DNA from: Vibrio mimicus CAIM 602
GTDB taxonomy: Bacteria > Pseudomonadota > Gammaproteobacteria > Enterobacterales > Vibrionaceae
Assembly: GCF_000338875.1 (NCBI RefSeq)
Contig: NZ_AOMO01000029.1
Span: 95,055 to 159,054, forward strand
Direction of reading: 5' to 3'
Length of the DNA stretch: 64,000 nucleotides
The notes below the pieces were generated by a model, which saw nothing but the letters and a program-made list of their open reading frames with translations, searched no databases and had not been told where the DNA came from. Below, one piece after another: positions 21,788 to 31,774 of the stretch (position 1 is the stretch's first letter; each line of letters begins with the position of its first letter). Made by a program: the position numbers and the translations under genes.

Positions 21788-22924
21788 TTAGAAACAATAT
21801 TTCTGCATCGCGCGTGACAGCACACGCACGGTTGGATCAATGAATTCAAAGGCTAAAAACTCATCCGGCTGGTGGGCTTGATCGATCGAACCAGGGCCAA
21901 GCACTAAGGTCGGGCAAACTTGCTGCAAGAAAGGGGCTTCAGTGCAGTAATTCACGGTTTGCGCTTCTTGCTCACAGATTTCACTGATGCCGTGAATAAA
22001 CGGATGATCATGCGCGCACTCATAGCCTGGGATTGGGTCATGCAGTGGGATTAATTCAATACGCCCCGGCCACTTTTGCTGTACTTCACTTAGAGCATCA
22101 CGCATCAGGTTATCTAAACCATCCAAACTAATACCGGGCAGCGGGCGAACGTCATAATGCAGTTCGCAGCAACCACAAATTCGGTTCGGGCTATCGCCAC
22201 CATGAATGTGACCAAGGTTCAGGGTCGGAGTTGGAATTTCAAATCCCGGATGGTGATATTCTTTAATTAAGCGATCGCGCAGCTGCATTAGGGCAAACAG
22301 CACTTCGTGCATGATCTCAATCGCATTCACCCCTAAAGCCGGGTTAGAGGAATGGCCTGATTTTCCTGTGACACGAATTGCATTCGCCACATGGCCTTTA
22401 TGCGCTCGAATCGGGACTAAGCTGGTCGGTTCACCGATGATGCAGTGATCCGGTTTAAAGGGGGCATTCTCTGTAAAATGGCGCGCGCCAAGCATGGTGG
22501 TTTCTTCATCGCACGTTGCGAGTACATATAACGGCTTGGTTTGCTTGCTCCAATCGACTTTTTTCACCGCTTCATAAATAAAGGCGAAGAAACCTTTCAT
22601 ATCCGCAGTCCCTAATCCATAGAAGCGATTATTGGCTTGTGTGAGCGCATGCGGATTGTAATTCCAGCGGCCCTCATCAAAAGGCACGGTATCACTGTGT
22701 CCTGCCAACAGCAGCCCACCTTCACCATTGCCTAATTTGGCAATCAAATTCTGTTTGTTGGGCGCTACTTGCTCAATCTGAATGGCAAAGCCGATTGCGC
22801 TTAACCAATCCGCTAATTTGGCGATCACCTGTTCATTGCCTTCATCCCAGCGCGCATCGGTTGAACTGATCGAGGACGTTGAAATCAGGCCTTCATAGAC
22901 CTCAAGGAAACTGGGTAACGGCAT
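21788..22924 (-). CDS. argE: Acetylornithine deacetylase ArgE
   Basis: A 378-residue M20-family zinc hydrolase. Metal-binding motifs are visible: [12 protein letters not shown] (His and Asp ligands), GTADMKGF, and [10 protein letters not shown] (the catalytic Glu). It removes the acetyl group from N2-acetylornithine to give ornithine. GGAGCAAAG precedes the ATG. It is divergent from argCBGH, as in E. coli, with a 155-bp shared control region. Confidence 0.95.
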   Translation of the reverse strand: MPLPSFLEVYEGLISTSSISSTDARWDEGNEQVIAKLADWLSAIGFAIQIEQVAPNKQNLIAKLGNGEGGLLLAGHSDTVPFDEGRWNYNPHALTQANNRFYGLGTADMKGFFAFIYEAVKKVDWSKQTKPLYVLATCDEETTMLGARHFTENAPFKPDHCIIGEPTSLVPIRAHKGHVANAIRVTGKSGHSSNPALGVNAIEIMHEVLFALMQLRDRLIKEYHHPGFEIPTPTLNLGHIHGGDSPNRICGCCELHYDVRPLPGISLDGLDNLMRDALSEVQQKWPGRIELIPLHDPIPGYECAHDHPFIHGISEICEQEAQTVNYCTEAPFLQQVCPTLVLGPGSIDQAHQPDEFLAFEFIDPTVRVLSRAMQKYCF

Positions 22925-22969
22925 TTTATCTTTGCTCCTGCTATTGACAGAGTGTCGGTGAAAATGTAA

Positions 22970-23008
22970 AACACATATTAAATCACTTTAAGTGAATAAA
23001 AAACCAAT
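22970..23008. promoter_or_regulatory. Candidate tandem ARG boxes (ArgR operator) between argE and argC
   Basis: Two 18-bp segments, 22970-22987 and 22991-23008, separated by the usual 3 bp, resemble the ArgR box (TGAAT-N4-ATTCA). The right box reads TGAAT-AAAA-AACCA (8 of 10 key bases) and the left CACAT-ATTA-AATCA (6 of 10). The place between the divergent arg genes is where an ArgR operator is expected. The matches are imperfect. Confidence 0.45.
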
Positions 23009-23079
23009 TAATCGCAATTTTGAAAGATGAATAGTCAGCGTTATCCGCTCTCTTTCACAACTTAATACGGATGTTTTTG

Positions 23080-24081
23080 ATGTTAAAAACCACCATCATC
23101 GGCGCAAGCGGTTACACCGGAGCAGAACTGGCTCTTATGGTGCACAAACACCCACAACTCACGCTATCAGGTTTATACGTTTCCGCCAACAGTGCGGATG
23201 CAGGGAAATCGCTGGCGCAGTTGCATGGTCGAGTGGCTGGGCTGATTGATATGCCTGTGCAAGCCTTGACCGATGTAGATGCTGTTGCTGCCGAGTGTGA
23301 TGTGGTTTTTTTGGCAACGGCGCATGAAGTGAGTCATGACCTGGCGCCACAATTTTTAGCCCAAGGTTGTCAGGTATTCGATCTGTCTGGCGCATTTCGG
23401 GTGCAAAGTGAAGCGTTTTATCCAACCTTTTATGGCTTTGCTCATCAGCATTCTGAATGGTTAGAAAAAGCGGTGTATGGCCTTGCTGAGTGGAATGCGG
23501 AAGCGATCAAAGCCAGCCCAATGATTGCAGTTGCGGGTTGCTACCCAACTGCATCGCAACTGGCGATTAAGCCTCTGTTGGTGGAAGGGTTACTCGACAC
23601 TGCCCAATGGCCAGTGATTAACGCGGTGAGTGGTGTCTCTGGTGCGGGGCGTAAAGCCACCATGACCAACAGCTTCTGCGAAGTGAGCTTGCAGCCTTAC
23701 GGTGTGTTTAACCATCGTCATCAACCAGAAATTGCGACTCACCTAGGCTGTGAAGTGATCTTCACTCCGCATCTTGGCAACTTTAAGCGCGGCATTCTGG
23801 CCACCATCACCATGAAATTGGCGGATGGAGTGACGGAGCAGCAAGTCGTAGAAGCCTTTAGCAAGGCGTATCAAGATAAGCCACTCGTACGTTTCCCGAA
23901 TGGTTTGCCACGGATTCAAGATGTCGAGTTCACACCATTTTGTGACCTCGGCTGGAAGGTACAAGGACGTCACATCATTGTGGTGTCTGCTATCGACAAT
24001 TTATTGAAAGGCGCATCGAGTCAAGCGATGCAGTGTTTAAACATTCACTACGGTTTCGATGAATTAACCGCGTTGGTGTAA
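23080..24081 (+). CDS. argC: N-acetyl-gamma-glutamyl-phosphate reductase
   Basis: A 333-residue NADPH-dependent dehydrogenase with N-terminal [12 protein letters not shown] and the catalytic cysteine in [12 protein letters not shown]. It reduces N-acetylglutamyl phosphate to the semialdehyde, the third step to arginine. The ATG at 23080 gives the E. coli-like N-terminus [10 protein letters not shown] and has ACGGA upstream; the ATG at 23071 has no ribosome binding site. First gene of argCBGH, with argB 9 bp after its stop. Confidence 0.95.
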   Translation: MLKTTIIGASGYTGAELALMVHKHPQLTLSGLYVSANSADAGKSLAQLHGRVAGLIDMPVQALTDVDAVAAECDVVFLATAHEVSHDLAPQFLAQGCQVFDLSGAFRVQSEAFYPTFYGFAHQHSEWLEKAVYGLAEWNAEAIKASPMIAVAGCYPTASQLAIKPLLVEGLLDTAQWPVINAVSGVSGAGRKATMTNSFCEVSLQPYGVFNHRHQPEIATHLGCEVIFTPHLGNFKRGILATITMKLADGVTEQQVVEAFSKAYQDKPLVRFPNGLPRIQDVEFTPFCDLGWKVQGRHIIVVSAIDNLLKGASSQAMQCLNIHYGFDELTALV

Positions 24082-24090
24082 GGGTTCAAC

Positions 24091-24879
24091 ATGTCAGATC
24101 TCAAGCTCAGTCCTTTAGTGATTAAGTTAGGTGGTGCGGCGCTCGATTGCGCAGAGACACTTAGCAAACTGTTTGGTGCGATTGCCCAATATCAGAACCA
24201 AGCCCAACGACGCATTGTAATCGTGCATGGCGGTGGTTATCTGATCGATGAGTTAATGGCGAAGCTGCAACTGAAATCGGTCAAGAAAGATGGTTTGCGC
24301 GTCACTCCGTATGATCAAATTCCGATCATTGCCGGAGCTCTCGCAGGTACAGCGAACAAGATACTGCAAGGCCAAGCGATCAAAGATGGCATCAATGCCG
24401 TAGGTTTGTCACTGGCGGATGGCGGTTTATGCCACGTCGAGGAATTAGATCCTGAACTGGGCGCAGTCGGCAAAGCCATGCCGGGCGATTCCACTCTGCT
24501 GCAAGCGATTTTGGCTACCGGTGCGATGCCCATCATTAGCTCGATTGGCCTAACTGCGGAAGGGCAGATGATGAACGTCAACGCTGACCAAGCGGCGGTT
24601 GCTGTAGCGGGTGCTCTGGATGCGGAATTGGTACTGCTCTCTGATGTCAGCGGTGTACTGGATGGCAAAGGCCACCTCATCGCCACCTTAGATGCCAAAC
24701 AAGCGGATGCACTGATTGCTGGCAAAGTCATTACCGACGGCATGATTGTCAAAGTGAAAGCAGCTTTGGAAGCGGCGCAAGATTTAGGGCGCCCGATTGA
24801 AGTGGCTACCTGGCGTTACCCAGAGAAGCTCGCCAAGTTATTTGGCGGCGAAAGCATCGGCACCCGTTTTCTACCTTAA
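24091..24879 (+). CDS. argB: Acetylglutamate kinase
   Basis: A 262-residue amino-acid kinase with [10 protein letters not shown] at the N-terminus (phosphate-binding Lys), [12 protein letters not shown] for N-acetylglutamate binding, and [13 protein letters not shown]. It phosphorylates N-acetylglutamate. The short, E. coli-like form lacks the N-terminal helix of arginine-inhibited hexameric kinases, so feedback inhibition by arginine is not expected (inference). AAGGGTT precedes the ATG. Confidence 0.95.
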   Translation: MSDLKLSPLVIKLGGAALDCAETLSKLFGAIAQYQNQAQRRIVIVHGGGYLIDELMAKLQLKSVKKDGLRVTPYDQIPIIAGALAGTANKILQGQAIKDGINAVGLSLADGGLCHVEELDPELGAVGKAMPGDSTLLQAILATGAMPIISSIGLTAEGQMMNVNADQAAVAVAGALDAELVLLSDVSGVLDGKGHLIATLDAKQADALIAGKVITDGMIVKVKAALEAAQDLGRPIEVATWRYPEKLAKLFGGESIGTRFLP

Positions 24880-24954
24880 GATTTTAAGTCACTAATTTGA
24901 TTAAACCTGAGCACTGACCGCCAAGCGCAGAGCCAGGAATATGGAGATACATCA

Positions 24955-26169
24955 ATGAGTAAAGTACAAGTTAAAAAAGTAGTTGTGGCATATTCTGGCG
25001 GTCTGGACACGTCGGTGATCATTCCATGGTTAAAAGAAAATTATGACTGTGAAGTGGTGGCGTTTGTGGCTGACGTTGGTCAAGGTGATGAAGAGCTGAA
25101 AGGCGTAGAAGCGAAAGCGCTCTCTTCTGGTGCCTCGGAATGTTACATCGTTGACCTGAAAGAAGAATTCGTTAAAGAGTACATCTACCCAACGCTGAAA
25201 ACGGGCGCTTACTATGAAGGTAAATACCTACTCGGTACTTCAATGGCGCGTCCGGTGATTGCTAAGGCACAAGTCGAAATCGCTCGTAAAGTGGGGGCGG
25301 ATGCACTGGCACACGGTTGTACCGGTAAAGGTAACGACCAAGTGCGTTTTGAAGGTGCATTTGCGGCACTTGCCCCAGATCTGCATGTGATTGCGCCTTG
25401 GCGTGAATGGGATCTGCGTAGCCGTGAAGCGTGTTTGGATTACCTTGCCGAGCGCAACATTCCTTGTGCAGCGTCATTGACCAAGATCTACTCGCGTGAT
25501 GCCAACGCATGGCACGTTTCTACCGAAGGCGGTGTACTGGAAAGTACATGGAATGCGCCAAATGAAGATTGCTGGGTGTGGACAGTCGATCCTGAGCAAG
25601 CGCCTAACGAAGCAGAATATGTCACGCTGCAAGTTGCGCATGGCGAAGTGGTCGCCGTTGATGGTGAAGCCATGACCCCTTACAACGCTTTGCTGTACCT
25701 CAACCAAAAAGGTGCGAAGCATGGTGTGGGTCGTATCGACATCGTGGAAAACCGTCTGGTAGGTATGAAATCTCGCGGCTGTTACGAAACTCCGGGAGGC
25801 ACCATCATCATGGAAGCGCTGCGTGCCGTTGAACAACTGGTGCTGGATAAAACCTCATTCGAATTCCGTGAAGAGCTGGGTATTAAAGCGTCACACCTTG
25901 TTTATGATGGTCGTTGGTTCACTCCACTACGTCAGGCAGTATTTGCGGCAGCCGATGAGCTGGCGAAAGATGTTAACGGTGAAGTGGTGATCAAACTGTA
26001 CAAAGGCCAAGCCGTTGCAACGCAAAAACGTTCAGCCAACAGCCTCTACTCAGAAGATTTCGCGACCTTTGGCGCAGATGAAGTGTATGACCACAGCCAC
26101 GCAGGCGGCTTCATCCGTCTTTACTCGCTGTCGAGCCGCATCCGCGCTCTGAGCCAAAACAAGCAGTAA
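24955..26169 (+). CDS. argG: Argininosuccinate synthase
   Basis: A 404-residue enzyme with the PP-loop [14 protein letters not shown] near the N-terminus and the conserved [15 protein letters not shown]. It condenses citrulline and aspartate using ATP. It is the shorter type I-like form rather than the about 447-residue E. coli type. A ribosome binding site GGAGAT precedes the ATG. A terminator-like hairpin follows it before argH. Confidence 0.95.
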   Translation: MSKVQVKKVVVAYSGGLDTSVIIPWLKENYDCEVVAFVADVGQGDEELKGVEAKALSSGASECYIVDLKEEFVKEYIYPTLKTGAYYEGKYLLGTSMARPVIAKAQVEIARKVGADALAHGCTGKGNDQVRFEGAFAALAPDLHVIAPWREWDLRSREACLDYLAERNIPCAASLTKIYSRDANAWHVSTEGGVLESTWNAPNEDCWVWTVDPEQAPNEAEYVTLQVAHGEVVAVDGEAMTPYNALLYLNQKGAKHGVGRIDIVENRLVGMKSRGCYETPGGTIIMEALRAVEQLVLDKTSFEFREELGIKASHLVYDGRWFTPLRQAVFAAADELAKDVNGEVVIKLYKGQAVATQKRSANSLYSEDFATFGADEVYDHSHAGGFIRLYSLSSRIRALSQNKQ

Positions 26170-26194
26170 TCAGCACTGTCATCGGTTTATAACA

Positions 26195-26222
26195 TAAGGA
26201 TCGCACTGCGATCCTTATTTTT
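26195..26222 (+). terminator. Rho-independent terminator between argG and argH
   Basis: TAAGGATCGC, loop ACT, GCGATCCTTA then TTTTTC: a 10-bp stem 26 bp past the argG stop. It implies that argH either depends on readthrough or has its own promoter. Confidence 0.85.
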
Positions 26223-26275
26223 CAGTTATCACATCCTGACTGTGGTCGCAGTCAAAGGAAAGCAGGAGATTTAGC

Positions 26276-27652
26276 ATGGCATTATGGGGCGGAAGATTTA
26301 CCCAAGCGGCAGACAGTCGGTTCAAAGCATTCAACGATTCCTTACGTTTTGATTATCGATTGGCTGAGCAAGATATTGTTGGATCAATCGCTTGGTCAAA
26401 AGCCTTGGTCTCCGTCAATGTCTTGAGCGTGCAGGAGCAACAACAGTTAGAGCAGGCGTTAAATCAACTATTGCAATCTGTTCAGCAAGATCCGGAGCAA
26501 ATCTTAGCGTCTGATGCGGAAGATATTCACTCTTGGGTGGAACAGAAGCTGATTGAGCAAGTCGGTGATCTTGGTAAAAAACTGCACACAGGGCGTTCGC
26601 GTAACGATCAAGTCGCGACCGATCTTAAGCTTTGGTGTCGTGATCAGGGCGTTCATCTGCTCCTTGCTCTGAAAACGCTGCAACAACAGTTGGTGGCGGT
26701 GGCTGCTGAGCACCAAGCGACGGTTTTGCCGGGCTACACTCATTTGCAACGTGCGCAACCGGTAACTTTTGCCCATTGGTGTTTGGCTTATTTAGAAATG
26801 TTTGAGCGTGATGAATCCCGTTTGACTGATGCTCTAGCTCGTTTAAACACGTCGCCGCTTGGTTCTGGTGCATTAGCAGGAACCGCTTACGCGATTGATC
26901 GTGAGGTGTTAGCCGCGGATCTTGGTTTCACTCGCGCGACACGTAACTCGCTGGATGCAGTCTCCGATCGCGATCATGTGATGGAGCTGATGTCAGTAGC
27001 ATCGATCTCTATGTTGCATTTGTCGCGTCTTGCGGAAGATATGATCTTCTACACCACAGGTGAAGCGGGCTTTATTGAATTAGCCGATACGGTGACATCT
27101 GGTTCTTCACTGATGCCACAAAAGAAAAACCCCGATGCGCTGGAGTTGATCCGCGGTAAAACGGGACGCGTCTACGGTGCATTGGCTGGGATGATGATGA
27201 CAGTGAAAGCACTGCCTCTCGCGTACAACAAAGACATGCAAGAAGACAAAGAAGGGCTGTTTGATGCGCTCGACACTTGGTTTGATTGCTTGCAAATGGC
27301 GGGACTCTGCTTTGATGGCATTAAAGTGAATGCTGCGCGTACGTTAGAAGCGGCCAAGCAAGGCTACTCGAACGCGACTGAATTGGCGGATTATCTAGTC
27401 GCGAAAGGGATTCCATTTCGCGAGGCGCACCATATTGTCGGTGTGGCTGTTGTCGCGGCAATCGGTAAAGGTGTGGCTTTGGAAGAACTTTCTCTGGCTG
27501 AACTACAACAGTTTTCATCGTTGATCGAGCAAGATGTGTATCCGATCCTGACCATTGAGTCTTGTTTAGAGAAACGCTGCGCACTCGGTGGGGTATCGCC
27601 AAAACAAGTGGCTTATGCGGTGGAACAAGCTCAAACGCGGGTGAAGTCTTAA
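26276..27652 (+). CDS. argH: Argininosuccinate lyase
   Basis: A 458-residue member of the fumarase/aspartase superfamily beginning [20 protein letters not shown], with the signature [12 protein letters not shown] and [13 protein letters not shown]. It splits argininosuccinate to arginine and fumarate. Some marine gammaproteobacteria have ArgH fused to an ArgA acetyltransferase domain; this protein ends at the normal lyase length and is not fused. AGGAGAT precedes the start. Confidence 0.95.
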   Translation: MALWGGRFTQAADSRFKAFNDSLRFDYRLAEQDIVGSIAWSKALVSVNVLSVQEQQQLEQALNQLLQSVQQDPEQILASDAEDIHSWVEQKLIEQVGDLGKKLHTGRSRNDQVATDLKLWCRDQGVHLLLALKTLQQQLVAVAAEHQATVLPGYTHLQRAQPVTFAHWCLAYLEMFERDESRLTDALARLNTSPLGSGALAGTAYAIDREVLAADLGFTRATRNSLDAVSDRDHVMELMSVASISMLHLSRLAEDMIFYTTGEAGFIELADTVTSGSSLMPQKKNPDALELIRGKTGRVYGALAGMMMTVKALPLAYNKDMQEDKEGLFDALDTWFDCLQMAGLCFDGIKVNAARTLEAAKQGYSNATELADYLVAKGIPFREAHHIVGVAVVAAIGKGVALEELSLAELQQFSSLIEQDVYPILTIESCLEKRCALGGVSPKQVAYAVEQAQTRVKS

Positions 27653-27774
27653 ATCGCGATAATTTACTTCACCATAAGGGAATAGAGAGAAAGTTGTTGG
27701 TTAACTCACTGACTAATCAGTGGAAAATCGTTCAAACAAAAAAGATCGTAAAAAAGATCATTTTTTTGTGAACC

Positions 27775-27868
27775 TTTCGGTGAAAGTCCGGTCTATTACA
27801 ATACCACTGCTTTTTCTTAGAAGAATCTAAGAAGGCCCTAAATCTGTACTAGGTTTAGGGCTTTTTTC
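27775..27868 (+). ncRNA. Candidate structured RNA / argH 3' UTR small RNA
   Basis: Downstream of argH the sequence is non-coding but carries a series of hairpins: CTTTC/GAAAG around 27774-27785, an 8-bp stem TTCTTAGA-AGAA-TCTAAGAA at 27814-27833, then the terminator stem at 27835-27861 with a T-run. A possible -10 TACAAT is at 27797. The layout resembles a Hfq-dependent small RNA, either free-standing or processed from the argH transcript, but I do not recognise it as a named RNA. Confidence 0.3.
27835..27867 (+). terminator. Rho-independent terminator downstream of argH
   Basis: GCCCTAAA and TTTAGGGC, extended by two weaker pairs, form a stem followed by TTTTTT. It is about 180 bp beyond the argH stop, so the argH mRNA has a long 3' UTR. 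Confidence 0.85.
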
Positions 27869-27900
27869 TTTCCGGCAGTACAGAAGCATTTGCACTGTTT

Positions 27901-28155
27901 TTAATCCTCTTTTCCTTGTCTTTTTCGCCAAGGCAAGATCACATACTTCATCCATAAATGCAGAAATAATAGGCCGTTAAAGGCAAAGCCTGCGATGATC
28001 AAGGTGATCGATTCAATACTGGTAGGATCGTCCTTAAAGCCCCAGAACCAAACGATCCAGACGACAACTGACAATACCGTGAGTTGATCCATACAGCGCT
28101 GGCAGCGGCCGATTTTTTGCCAAAACCAATGTTCGCTACAATCCCGACAAGCCAT
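27901..28155 (-). CDS. DUF3624 family membrane protein
   Basis: An 84-residue protein with two hydrophobic segments (about residues 25-41 and 50-68) and an N-terminal pair of CxxC motifs (CRDC and CQRC), which may bind a metal ion. It matches the DUF3624 family, of unknown function. The ATG at 28155 has AAGGTGG at a proper distance; the GTG nine bases upstream does not. It converges with argH and has no close partner on its strand. Confidence 0.75.
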   Translation of the reverse strand: MACRDCSEHWFWQKIGRCQRCMDQLTVLSVVVWIVWFWGFKDDPTSIESITLIIAGFAFNGLLFLHLWMKYVILPWRKRQGKED

Positions 28156-28302
28156 AGATGCCACCTTAAGTTAACCGAGCTCATTCCTAGCTTATTGACT
28201 ATGCCAAGCTAGGGCATAGGGAGTATAACGCACCAAAAGCACGATGCATCCATTCCTCTCAACGGGTTTTGTGGTAAGCGCTGTGGATTGAACCCAACAG
28301 AA

Positions 28303-28326
28303 AAGCCTGACGTTGAAGTCAGGCTT
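28303..28326 (-). terminator. Rho-independent terminator of the disulfide reductase gene
   Basis: AAGCCTGAC, a 6-nt loop and GTCAGGCTT form a 9-bp stem; in the minus direction it is followed by TTTTCTG. It lies about 95 bp past the stop codon of the gene ending at 28421. Confidence 0.75.
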
Positions 28327-28420
28327 GGTCTTTTATGTTCACTAGGGTAAGAACATTCGCTTATGCCTATCCCACTTAAAGCTGCAACTTAAAACGGGAA
28401 GGGCTTTGGACTATGGCAAA

Positions 28421-29875
28421 TTAACAGCCGGGGCCACAATCCAAACAGTGTTTGATCATTTCTGGACCAAGATGCAGTTTCGCGTTTAGATCACGCAAAG
28501 CAGTGCGCACACCTTCCTCAATCACCGGATGGTAGAAAGGCATATCGAGCATTTGCGAAATAGTCATTTGGTTTTGGTGCGCCCAAGCCAGCAAGTGTGC
28601 TAAATGCTCGGCATTGGGTCCCATCATTTCAGCACCAAGGAAACGACCTGTGCCTTGCTCGCCATACACATGCAGCAAACCTTTATTGCGTAGCATTACT
28701 CGTGAACGGCCTTGATTTTCAAACGACACTTCACCCACGGCAAAGCAGCCACAGTTACCCAGACGCTGGGTCAGCTGCTTATAGGTTTCTCCGACCATGG
28801 CAATTTGTGGGTCAGAAAACACCGCAGAAATCGCAGAGCGGCGCAAACCCGCGCGAATGTCTGGGAAGCGACCTGCGTTATCACCCGCAATACGACCTTG
28901 GTCAGCGGCTTCATGCAGCAGCGGAATTTGGTTGCTGGCATCACCAGCGATAAAAATCGAAGGTACCGAGGTTTGCAGTGTGTAGTGATCCGCTTTGGGT
29001 ACGCCACGTTCATCCAGTGCCACGTTGGTATTTTCCAGTGCTAGCTTATCAACGTTGGGACGACGACCTGTCGCTGCAAGCACATAATCCACGATGAAGT
29101 TTTCTAGCTCACCTTGCTGGTTGATAAATTGGATTTCCACTTTATCGCCATCAATACGTTTCATGCTTTCGACTTTCACGTCTGCATCGAGATAAAACTC
29201 TTGTTGGAAAGCACGATTAGCGTAAGCCATGACTTCTGGATCAGTCAGTGGTCCCACTTGACCGCCTAAGCCAAACACTTTCACTTTCACCCCTAAACGA
29301 TGTAGGGATTGGCCAAGCTCTAAACCGATCACACCCGGACCAAACACAGCGACGGCTTCTGGGAGATCATCCCACTCAAACACATCATCGTTAACGACTA
29401 GGCGATCACCTAGTTCATTCCATACGGCAGGGTACGCAGGGCGTGATCCTGTCGCAATAACAACACGTTTAGCATGAATGCGTGTGTGATCATCAACTTG
29501 CAGAGTATGGTTATCGATAAATTGAGCGTAGCCAGCAATCTTGTCTTGTTCAGGAATTGAATCCACCCCTTCCAGTACAAAACCGACAAAGCGATCACGC
29601 TCGCGTTTGACGCGATCCATCACTTCACGACCATTAATGACAATTTCACCTTGTGGGTAAACACCGAAGCCCGGAGCTTTTTCAATTTGGTGTACGCTTT
29701 CTGCTGCGGCGATCAGCAATTTGGATGGCATACAGCCAACTCGAGCACAAGTGGTGCCGTATGGGCCGCCTTCAATGATTACGACATCTTGGGTGTAGGA
29801 TTTCGCCGCACGATAAGCGCCAAGGCCAGCAGTACCACCGCCGATTACGGCGACATCAACGTGAATTTGTTTCAT
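28421..29875 (-). CDS. Dihydrolipoyl dehydrogenase-like flavin disulfide reductase
   Basis: A 484-residue class I pyridine nucleotide-disulfide oxidoreductase: N-terminal FAD motif VIGGGTAGLGAY, redox-active CARVGCMPSK, central NAD(P) motif FGPGVIGLELG, and a C-terminal dimerisation domain with FYHPVIEEG (His-Glu pair). It is unusual in ending with an extra cysteine-rich tail, CLDCGPGC. It is not next to any 2-oxoacid dehydrogenase genes; instead it sits 68 bp downstream of the peroxiredoxin-glutaredoxin gene. A role in thiol redox defence is more likely than one in a dehydrogenase complex (inference). The natural disulfide substrate is unknown. Confidence 0.85.
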   Translation of the reverse strand: MKQIHVDVAVIGGGTAGLGAYRAAKSYTQDVVIIEGGPYGTTCARVGCMPSKLLIAAAESVHQIEKAPGFGVYPQGEIVINGREVMDRVKRERDRFVGFVLEGVDSIPEQDKIAGYAQFIDNHTLQVDDHTRIHAKRVVIATGSRPAYPAVWNELGDRLVVNDDVFEWDDLPEAVAVFGPGVIGLELGQSLHRLGVKVKVFGLGGQVGPLTDPEVMAYANRAFQQEFYLDADVKVESMKRIDGDKVEIQFINQQGELENFIVDYVLAATGRRPNVDKLALENTNVALDERGVPKADHYTLQTSVPSIFIAGDASNQIPLLHEAADQGRIAGDNAGRFPDIRAGLRRSAISAVFSDPQIAMVGETYKQLTQRLGNCGCFAVGEVSFENQGRSRVMLRNKGLLHVYGEQGTGRFLGAEMMGPNAEHLAHLLAWAHQNQMTISQMLDMPFYHPVIEEGVRTALRDLNAKLHLGPEMIKHCLDCGPGC

Positions 29876-29943
29876 TATGGATCCTCAATCGGTTTTTATT
29901 CGTCTGCATGGAAATGGGGCTCCCAAGCGGGAGCCCACCGAGC

Positions 29944-30675
29944 TTATTGATTTAGGTAGATTTCTAAATCGTCGCTACCACCAATGTGTTTACCACCGAT
30001 AAACACTTGTGGAACTGTGGTGCGGCCTGAGACGGCACGCAGGCTCACTGTGGTTGCGTCTTTACCTAAAATCAGCTCTTCATACTGTAGACCGGCATCA
30101 ATCAGCGCTTGTTTCGCCTTGGTGCAATAAGGGCAGCCAGGTTTAGTAAAAATAGTCACTGATTCTTGCACTTTGTATTGAGGTGCAATGTGTTTGAGCA
30201 TGGTGTCCGCATCAGAGACTTTGAACGGGTCACCCGGTTCATTGGGTTCGATAAACATTTTTTCTACAACACCGTCTTTGACGAGCATGCTGTAACGCCA
30301 TGAGCGCTTACCAAAGCCGAGATCATTTTTCTCAACTAACATACCCATGCCGTCAGTGAACTCACCGTTGCCATCTGGAATGAAAGTAATGTTTTCAGCG
30401 TTTTGGTCATCTTTCCAAGCATTCATTACAAACGTATCGTTAACAGAAACACACAGAATACTGTCGACACCGTGTTCCTTGAATACTGGGAACAGCTCGT
30501 TATAACGAGGCAGGTGGCTGGATGAGCACGTCGGGGTAAATGCACCCGGCAAGCTAAATACGATAACGGTTTTGCCTTTGAACAGTTCATCGGTAGTTAC
30601 GTTAACCCAAGCGTCACCTTGGCGAGTTGGGAAAGTAACTTGTGGAATGGTGTGACCTTCTTTAGATGTAAACAT
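29944..30675 (-). CDS. Peroxiredoxin-glutaredoxin fusion protein (hybrid Prx)
   Basis: A 243-residue fusion. Residues 1-165 are a Prx5-type peroxiredoxin with peroxidatic Cys50 in [12 protein letters not shown]; residues 170-243 are a glutaredoxin with CPYC at 181-184 and TVPQVFIGG. Such hybrids reduce peroxides using glutathione, with the Grx domain resolving the Prx. The ATG at 30675 has AAGGA upstream; an in-frame start 36 bases earlier lacks one. It is divergent from oxyR and very likely controlled by it. Confidence 0.93.
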   Translation of the reverse strand: MFTSKEGHTIPQVTFPTRQGDAWVNVTTDELFKGKTVIVFSLPGAFTPTCSSSHLPRYNELFPVFKEHGVDSILCVSVNDTFVMNAWKDDQNAENITFIPDGNGEFTDGMGMLVEKNDLGFGKRSWRYSMLVKDGVVEKMFIEPNEPGDPFKVSDADTMLKHIAPQYKVQESVTIFTKPGCPYCTKAKQALIDAGLQYEELILGKDATTVSLRAVSGRTTVPQVFIGGKHIGGSDDLEIYLNQ

Positions 30676-30766
30676 TTTGTTCCTTAATTGTAATAATTCT
30701 TTTTTAATCAATAAGATGTGTTTTCTTGTTGATGGGTATTGTTAAAGAAAAGCTTTGATAGCTCTA

Positions 30767-30803
30767 ATCGTTTAATGCTATGGTTTTGATAGATGCATTC
30801 TAT
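30767..30803. promoter_or_regulatory. OxyR operator between the prx-grx gene and oxyR
   Basis: Four tetramers occur with OxyR spacing: ATCG (30767), CTAT (30778), ATAG (30789) and CTAT (30800), each 11 bases apart start to start. The known consensus is ATAG-N7-CTAT-N7-ATAG-N7-CTAT, so there is one mismatch in the sixteen tetramer bases. It ends 11 bp before the oxyR start codon, which fits autorepression and control of the divergent peroxiredoxin gene. Confidence 0.8.
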
Positions 30804-30814
30804 CTGGGTGAACA

Positions 30815-31708
30815 ATGAACATTCGTGATTTTGAATATTTGGTGGCCTTGGCCGACCACAAGCATTTTCGTAAAGCGGCAGAAGCCTGCTTTGTCAGCCA
30901 ACCCACACTCAGTGGCCAAATCCGCAAACTTGAAGATGAAATTGGTACAACACTGCTTGAACGTAGTAGTCGCCGAGTATTGTTTACTGAGGCTGGTTTA
31001 CAGTTGGTTGAGCAAGCGAAGAAAATTCTCACTGAAGTGAAAACTTTCAAGGATATGGCGAACCAGCAAACTGGAGCTATGACTGGACCGCTGCACATCG
31101 GATTTATCCCGACGTTAGGGCCTTATCTGTTGCCACGGATCATCCCAACTCTGAAAGATCGTTTTCCTGAACTAGAGCTTTATTTACACGAAGCACAGAC
31201 GAATCAATTGGTACGCCAGCTCGAAGAGGGTAAGTTGGATTGTTTAGTGCTGGCATCCGTTGACGAAACGGCACCTTTTAAAGAGATTGAGCTTTATGAT
31301 GAGGTGATGAGTATTGCAGTGCCTTGTGATCATGCTTGGGCAGATCGCGATGAAGTCGAAATGCTCGAACTCAAAGGAAAAACGGTGTTGGCTCTGGGAG
31401 ATGGCCACTGTTTGCGAGATCAGGCTTTAGGTTTCTGTTTTGCAGCAGGTGCAAAAGATGATGAGCGCTTTAAAGCAACCAGTTTAGAAACGTTGCGCAA
31501 TATGGTTGCGGCGGGAGCAGGCATTACCTTGCTTCCTGAATTAGCGCTTCCTGAAGATAAGAATAAAGATGGAGTGTGCTATTTGCGTGCGGTGAACCCT
31601 ATCCCTTCGCGCCGTCTGGTGCTGGCGTATCGTCCTGGTTCACCTCTTCGCCAGCGCTTTGAACAGCTGGCTGCTGTAATCAAGCAACGTTTACAGCAAG
31701 ATCATTAA
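30815..31708 (+). CDS. oxyR: Hydrogen peroxide sensor and LysR-type regulator OxyR
   Basis: A 297-residue LysR-family regulator starting MNIRDFEYLVALADHKHFRKAA in part, with the N-terminal HTH (FVSQPTLSGQIRKLE) and the redox sensor cysteines Cys199 and Cys208 in GDGHCLRDQALGFCF, exactly as in E. coli OxyR. Peroxide forms the Cys199-Cys208 disulfide and switches on antioxidant genes. It faces away from the peroxiredoxin-glutaredoxin gene. Confidence 0.95.
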   Translation: MNIRDFEYLVALADHKHFRKAAEACFVSQPTLSGQIRKLEDEIGTTLLERSSRRVLFTEAGLQLVEQAKKILTEVKTFKDMANQQTGAMTGPLHIGFIPTLGPYLLPRIIPTLKDRFPELELYLHEAQTNQLVRQLEEGKLDCLVLASVDETAPFKEIELYDEVMSIAVPCDHAWADRDEVEMLELKGKTVLALGDGHCLRDQALGFCFAAGAKDDERFKATSLETLRNMVAAGAGITLLPELALPEDKNKDGVCYLRAVNPIPSRRLVLAYRPGSPLRQRFEQLAAVIKQRLQQDH

Positions 31709-31734
31709 TGCCGGATTGAATTCTGTCGAAATAA

Positions 31735-31766
31735 AAAGAGGCTGAAAAATCAGCCTCTTTGTTTTT
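31735..31766. terminator. Bidirectional Rho-independent terminator (oxyR / mrcA)
   Basis: AAAGAGGCTGA, loop AAAA, TCAGCCTCTTT: an 11-bp stem between convergent oxyR and mrcA with a T-run on the plus side. Confidence 0.92.
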
Positions 31767-31774
31767 TAATTCAA

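Noticed and set aside
26276..27652. ArgH-ArgA fusion as in some marine gammaproteobacteria
   Set aside because: The protein stops at the normal lyase length, with no acetyltransferase domain.
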